The notes under the pieces are model-generated. The model saw only the letters and a list, made by a program, of their open reading frames with translations, did not search any database and was not told the DNA's origin. Source: Bacillota bacterium (lineage in GTDB: Bacteria > Bacillota > Clostridia > Christensenellales > Aristaeellaceae). Taken from it: a stretch of 16,523 bases of DNA. The position numbers were made by a program, and so were the translations under genes. The stretch is from assembly GCA_023425025.1 (NCBI GenBank), contig JAFADG010000053.1, positions 1 to 16,523 on the forward strand. The letters are read 5' to 3'. Every line of letters starts with the position of its first letter. Position 1 is the first letter of the stretch. Shown here piece by piece: positions 15,416 through 16,523 of this stretch.

Positions 15416-16302
15416 AGAAGGTTTTTCAGTTCCAACGGCAGTGCCGTATGAAGGTCAATGGGCTTATGGGTAACAGGGTGCTCCAGCGCCACATGATAAG
15501 AATGCAGCGCGATGCGGCCGGGAAGCTCCGCCTCCTCCCTGCCGTACAAAAAATCGCCCGCCACCGGACAGCCGATGGACTGCAAATGCACGCGTATTTG
15601 ATGGGTGCGGCCTGTTTGCAGGCGCAGCCGAACCAGGCTTCGCAGGCCTGTTGTCTCCAGCGCTTCGTAATAGGTGACGGAGGGCTTCCCCTCAGGCGCA
15701 ATGCAGCGTTTGACGCCCTTTGGCGTCACTTTTCCTATAGGCGCGTCGATGGTGCCGGCCGCAGGGTCCGGCACGCCTTCCACCACGGCCAGGTACTCCC
15801 GCACGAACGATGGCGTATGCAGCGCGCTTTGCAGGCGGTGCTGGGCAAATGCATTTTTGGCGATGACCATCAGGCCGCTGACACCCTTATCCAGGCGGTT
15901 TACCGGGCGGTACACAAAAGGCTGCTCGTTTTTTAGATAGGCCGACACATAATTTTCCAGCGTACCGGTCCCCTGCCGAAAAGAGGCCTGGCTGGGCAGC
16001 GGCGCGGGTTTGGATACGATGAGCAGATCCGCATCCTCGTAGGCGATATCCAATGGCACGCTTTGGGGCAGGCGGCCGCCTTCGCCGCGTTCCGGCAAAA
16101 GCAAAGTAACGGTCTCACCGGCAAGCACCCTGTGGATTGTATGGGTGGGGATGCCATTCACCAGCAAGCCGTTTTGAAATTTAACGCTGCCAAACAGGCG
16201 GCGGCTGACCTTTAAACAGGCAAAAACCACTTGCGCGACCGGCTTCCCCTCATCCTCCGGGGCGACGACAAAAGATATCGGATGCACGGCAGTTAAATTC
16301 AT
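15409..16302 (-). CDS. RluA-family pseudouridine synthase
   Basis: 297 residues. It converts a specific uridine in rRNA or tRNA to pseudouridine. An N-terminal S4-like region (FACLKVSRRLFGSVKFQNG around 27-45, then LLVNG and VLAGETV) is followed by the catalytic domain. The active-site motif reads RPVNRLDKGVSGLMVIAKN, with D138 as catalytic Asp. The usual form is HRLDxxTSG; here His is Asn and Thr is Val. RLQTGRTHQIRVHL and GDFLYG near the C-terminus are classic RluA/RluD blocks. The ATG at 16302 follows AAGGAAGG with almost no spacing, so a GTG at codon 6 is a possible alternative start. Which RNA site it modifies cannot be read from the sequence; clostridial genomes usually carry several paralogs. 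Confidence 0.92.
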   Translation of the reverse strand: MNLTAVHPISFVVAPEDEGKPVAQVVFACLKVSRRLFGSVKFQNGLLVNGIPTHTIHRVLAGETVTLLLPERGEGGRLPQSVPLDIAYEDADLLIVSKPAPLPSQASFRQGTGTLENYVSAYLKNEQPFVYRPVNRLDKGVSGLMVIAKNAFAQHRLQSALHTPSFVREYLAVVEGVPDPAAGTIDAPIGKVTPKGVKRCIAPEGKPSVTYYEALETTGLRSLVRLRLQTGRTHQIRVHLQSIGCPVAGDFLYGREEAELPGRIALHSYHVALEHPVTHKPIDLHTALPLELKNLLK

Positions 16303-16383
16303 CCTTCCTTAAGCAGATATATATATTGCAGCCCTTTCCTTTGGGGCCATGTGTACGGGTTCATCGGCCATAGCGCTTCTTTT

Positions 16384-16392
16384 ATTATAGCA
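16384..16392 (-). promoter_or_regulatory. Extended -10 promoter of the pseudouridine synthase gene
   Basis: On the minus strand a perfect TATAAT (16389-16384) is preceded by TGC, an extended -10. No good -35 is seen at 17 bases. The predicted start near 16377 leaves a leader of about 75 bases. The promoter lies immediately next to the hairpin cluster at 16406-16523. Confidence 0.6.
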
Positions 16393-16405
16393 CACCAAAA
16401 TCAAA

Positions 16406-16426
16406 ACCACCGGCTTAGCCGGTGGT
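16406..16426 (-). terminator. Perfect 9-base hairpin with T-rich tail on the minus strand
   Basis: ACCACCGGC (16406-16414) pairs with GCCGGTGGT (16418-16426), loop TTA. Read on the minus strand it is followed by TTTTGATTTTGG, so it can act as a terminator for a leftward transcript from beyond the window. It can equally be the end hairpin that an IS200/IS605 transposase recognises. Confidence 0.6.
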
Positions 16427-16523
16427 ATGCACCGCGCCTTCAAGGCGAATTTACTAGCCGCGTCTCAAGACGCATTGAACCATCTATCAACTGCATTTCA
16501 TGCCCCACCGCTCGTAAACGAGC
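16406..16523 (-). mobile_element. Possible right end of an IS200/IS605-type element with TnpB-like tail
   Basis: Four short perfect hairpins stand in a row: arms ACCACCGGC at 16406-16426, CGCCT at 16435-16447, GCGTC at 16460-16473 and GCTCG at 16510-16523, with loops of three or four bases. On the minus strand an open frame enters at the window edge and ends at a TGA (16442-16440) lying in the loop of the second hairpin. Its last residues include RAVGHEMQLIDGSMRLETR. A Gly-His after a basic stretch, then a short polar tail running into a structured 3' end, is what I would expect at the end of a tnpB gene whose 3' region also encodes a guide (omega) RNA. This is pattern-based inference from only 118 bases. 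A plain structured terminator region of another gene is the alternative. Confidence 0.35.

Noticed and set aside
16309..16371. 20-residue leader frame (MADEPVHMAPKERAAIYISA) upstream of the pseudouridine synthase, with its stop touching the ribosome binding site
   Set aside because: The predicted transcript starts only about six bases before its ATG, so there is no room for a ribosome binding site; probably chance.

Overview
The window looks like a Gram-positive Bacillota chromosome, probably class Clostridia, and is GC-rich by eye. Support: a Firmicutes-like EF-Tu N-terminus (MAKQKFERNKPHVNIGTIGH), strong AGGAGG-type ribosome binding sites, sigma-A-type promoters, and an exopolysaccharide operon with no outer-membrane export component. 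No species can be named from sequence alone.

Left edge (1-326, minus strand): the first 42 codons of tuf, preceded by tRNA-Gly(CCC) and a near-consensus promoter. A 458-base gap then separates them from the divergent operon.

Main feature (725-8769, plus strand): six tightly packed genes whose content matches a synthase-dependent, cyclic-di-GMP-controlled exopolysaccharide machine of the kind described as Pss in Listeria. In order: a polytopic membrane protein with a GT-C-like acidic loop, a GH8-like glycosidase (PssZ/BcsZ-like), a membrane-anchored DUF2334 deacetylase-like protein, a processive GT2 synthase without a PilZ domain, a BcsB-like membrane-anchored co-synthase, and a four-helix membrane protein with a degenerate GGDEF domain. 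That last domain keeps the inhibitory-site motif RTED but has DDKPY where GGDEF should be, so it is probably a cyclic-di-GMP receptor and not an enzyme. In this reading it senses cyclic di-GMP and switches on the GT2/BcsB-like pair, while the hydrolase and deacetylase-like protein trim or modify the polymer outside the cell. Two tandem terminators close the operon.

Gap 8770-9394: no convincing gene, but a dense series of hairpins and palindromes, including a third terminator-like structure and a 14-base perfect palindrome just before the next gene.

Second plus-strand cluster (9395-15358): a SWIM-type zinc-finger SNF2 helicase, an SRAP (YedK/HMCES-type) abasic-site protein, a DUF1015 protein and an iron-sulfur-flavoprotein-like protein, with gaps of 41-45 bases and a terminator after the last. 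The first two suggest a DNA-repair theme; the link to the last two is only positional.

Right edge (minus strand): an RluA-family pseudouridine synthase with an extended -10 promoter. Beyond it, four short perfect hairpins run to the window edge and look like the right end of an IS200/IS605-type element with the tail of a TnpB-like reading frame.
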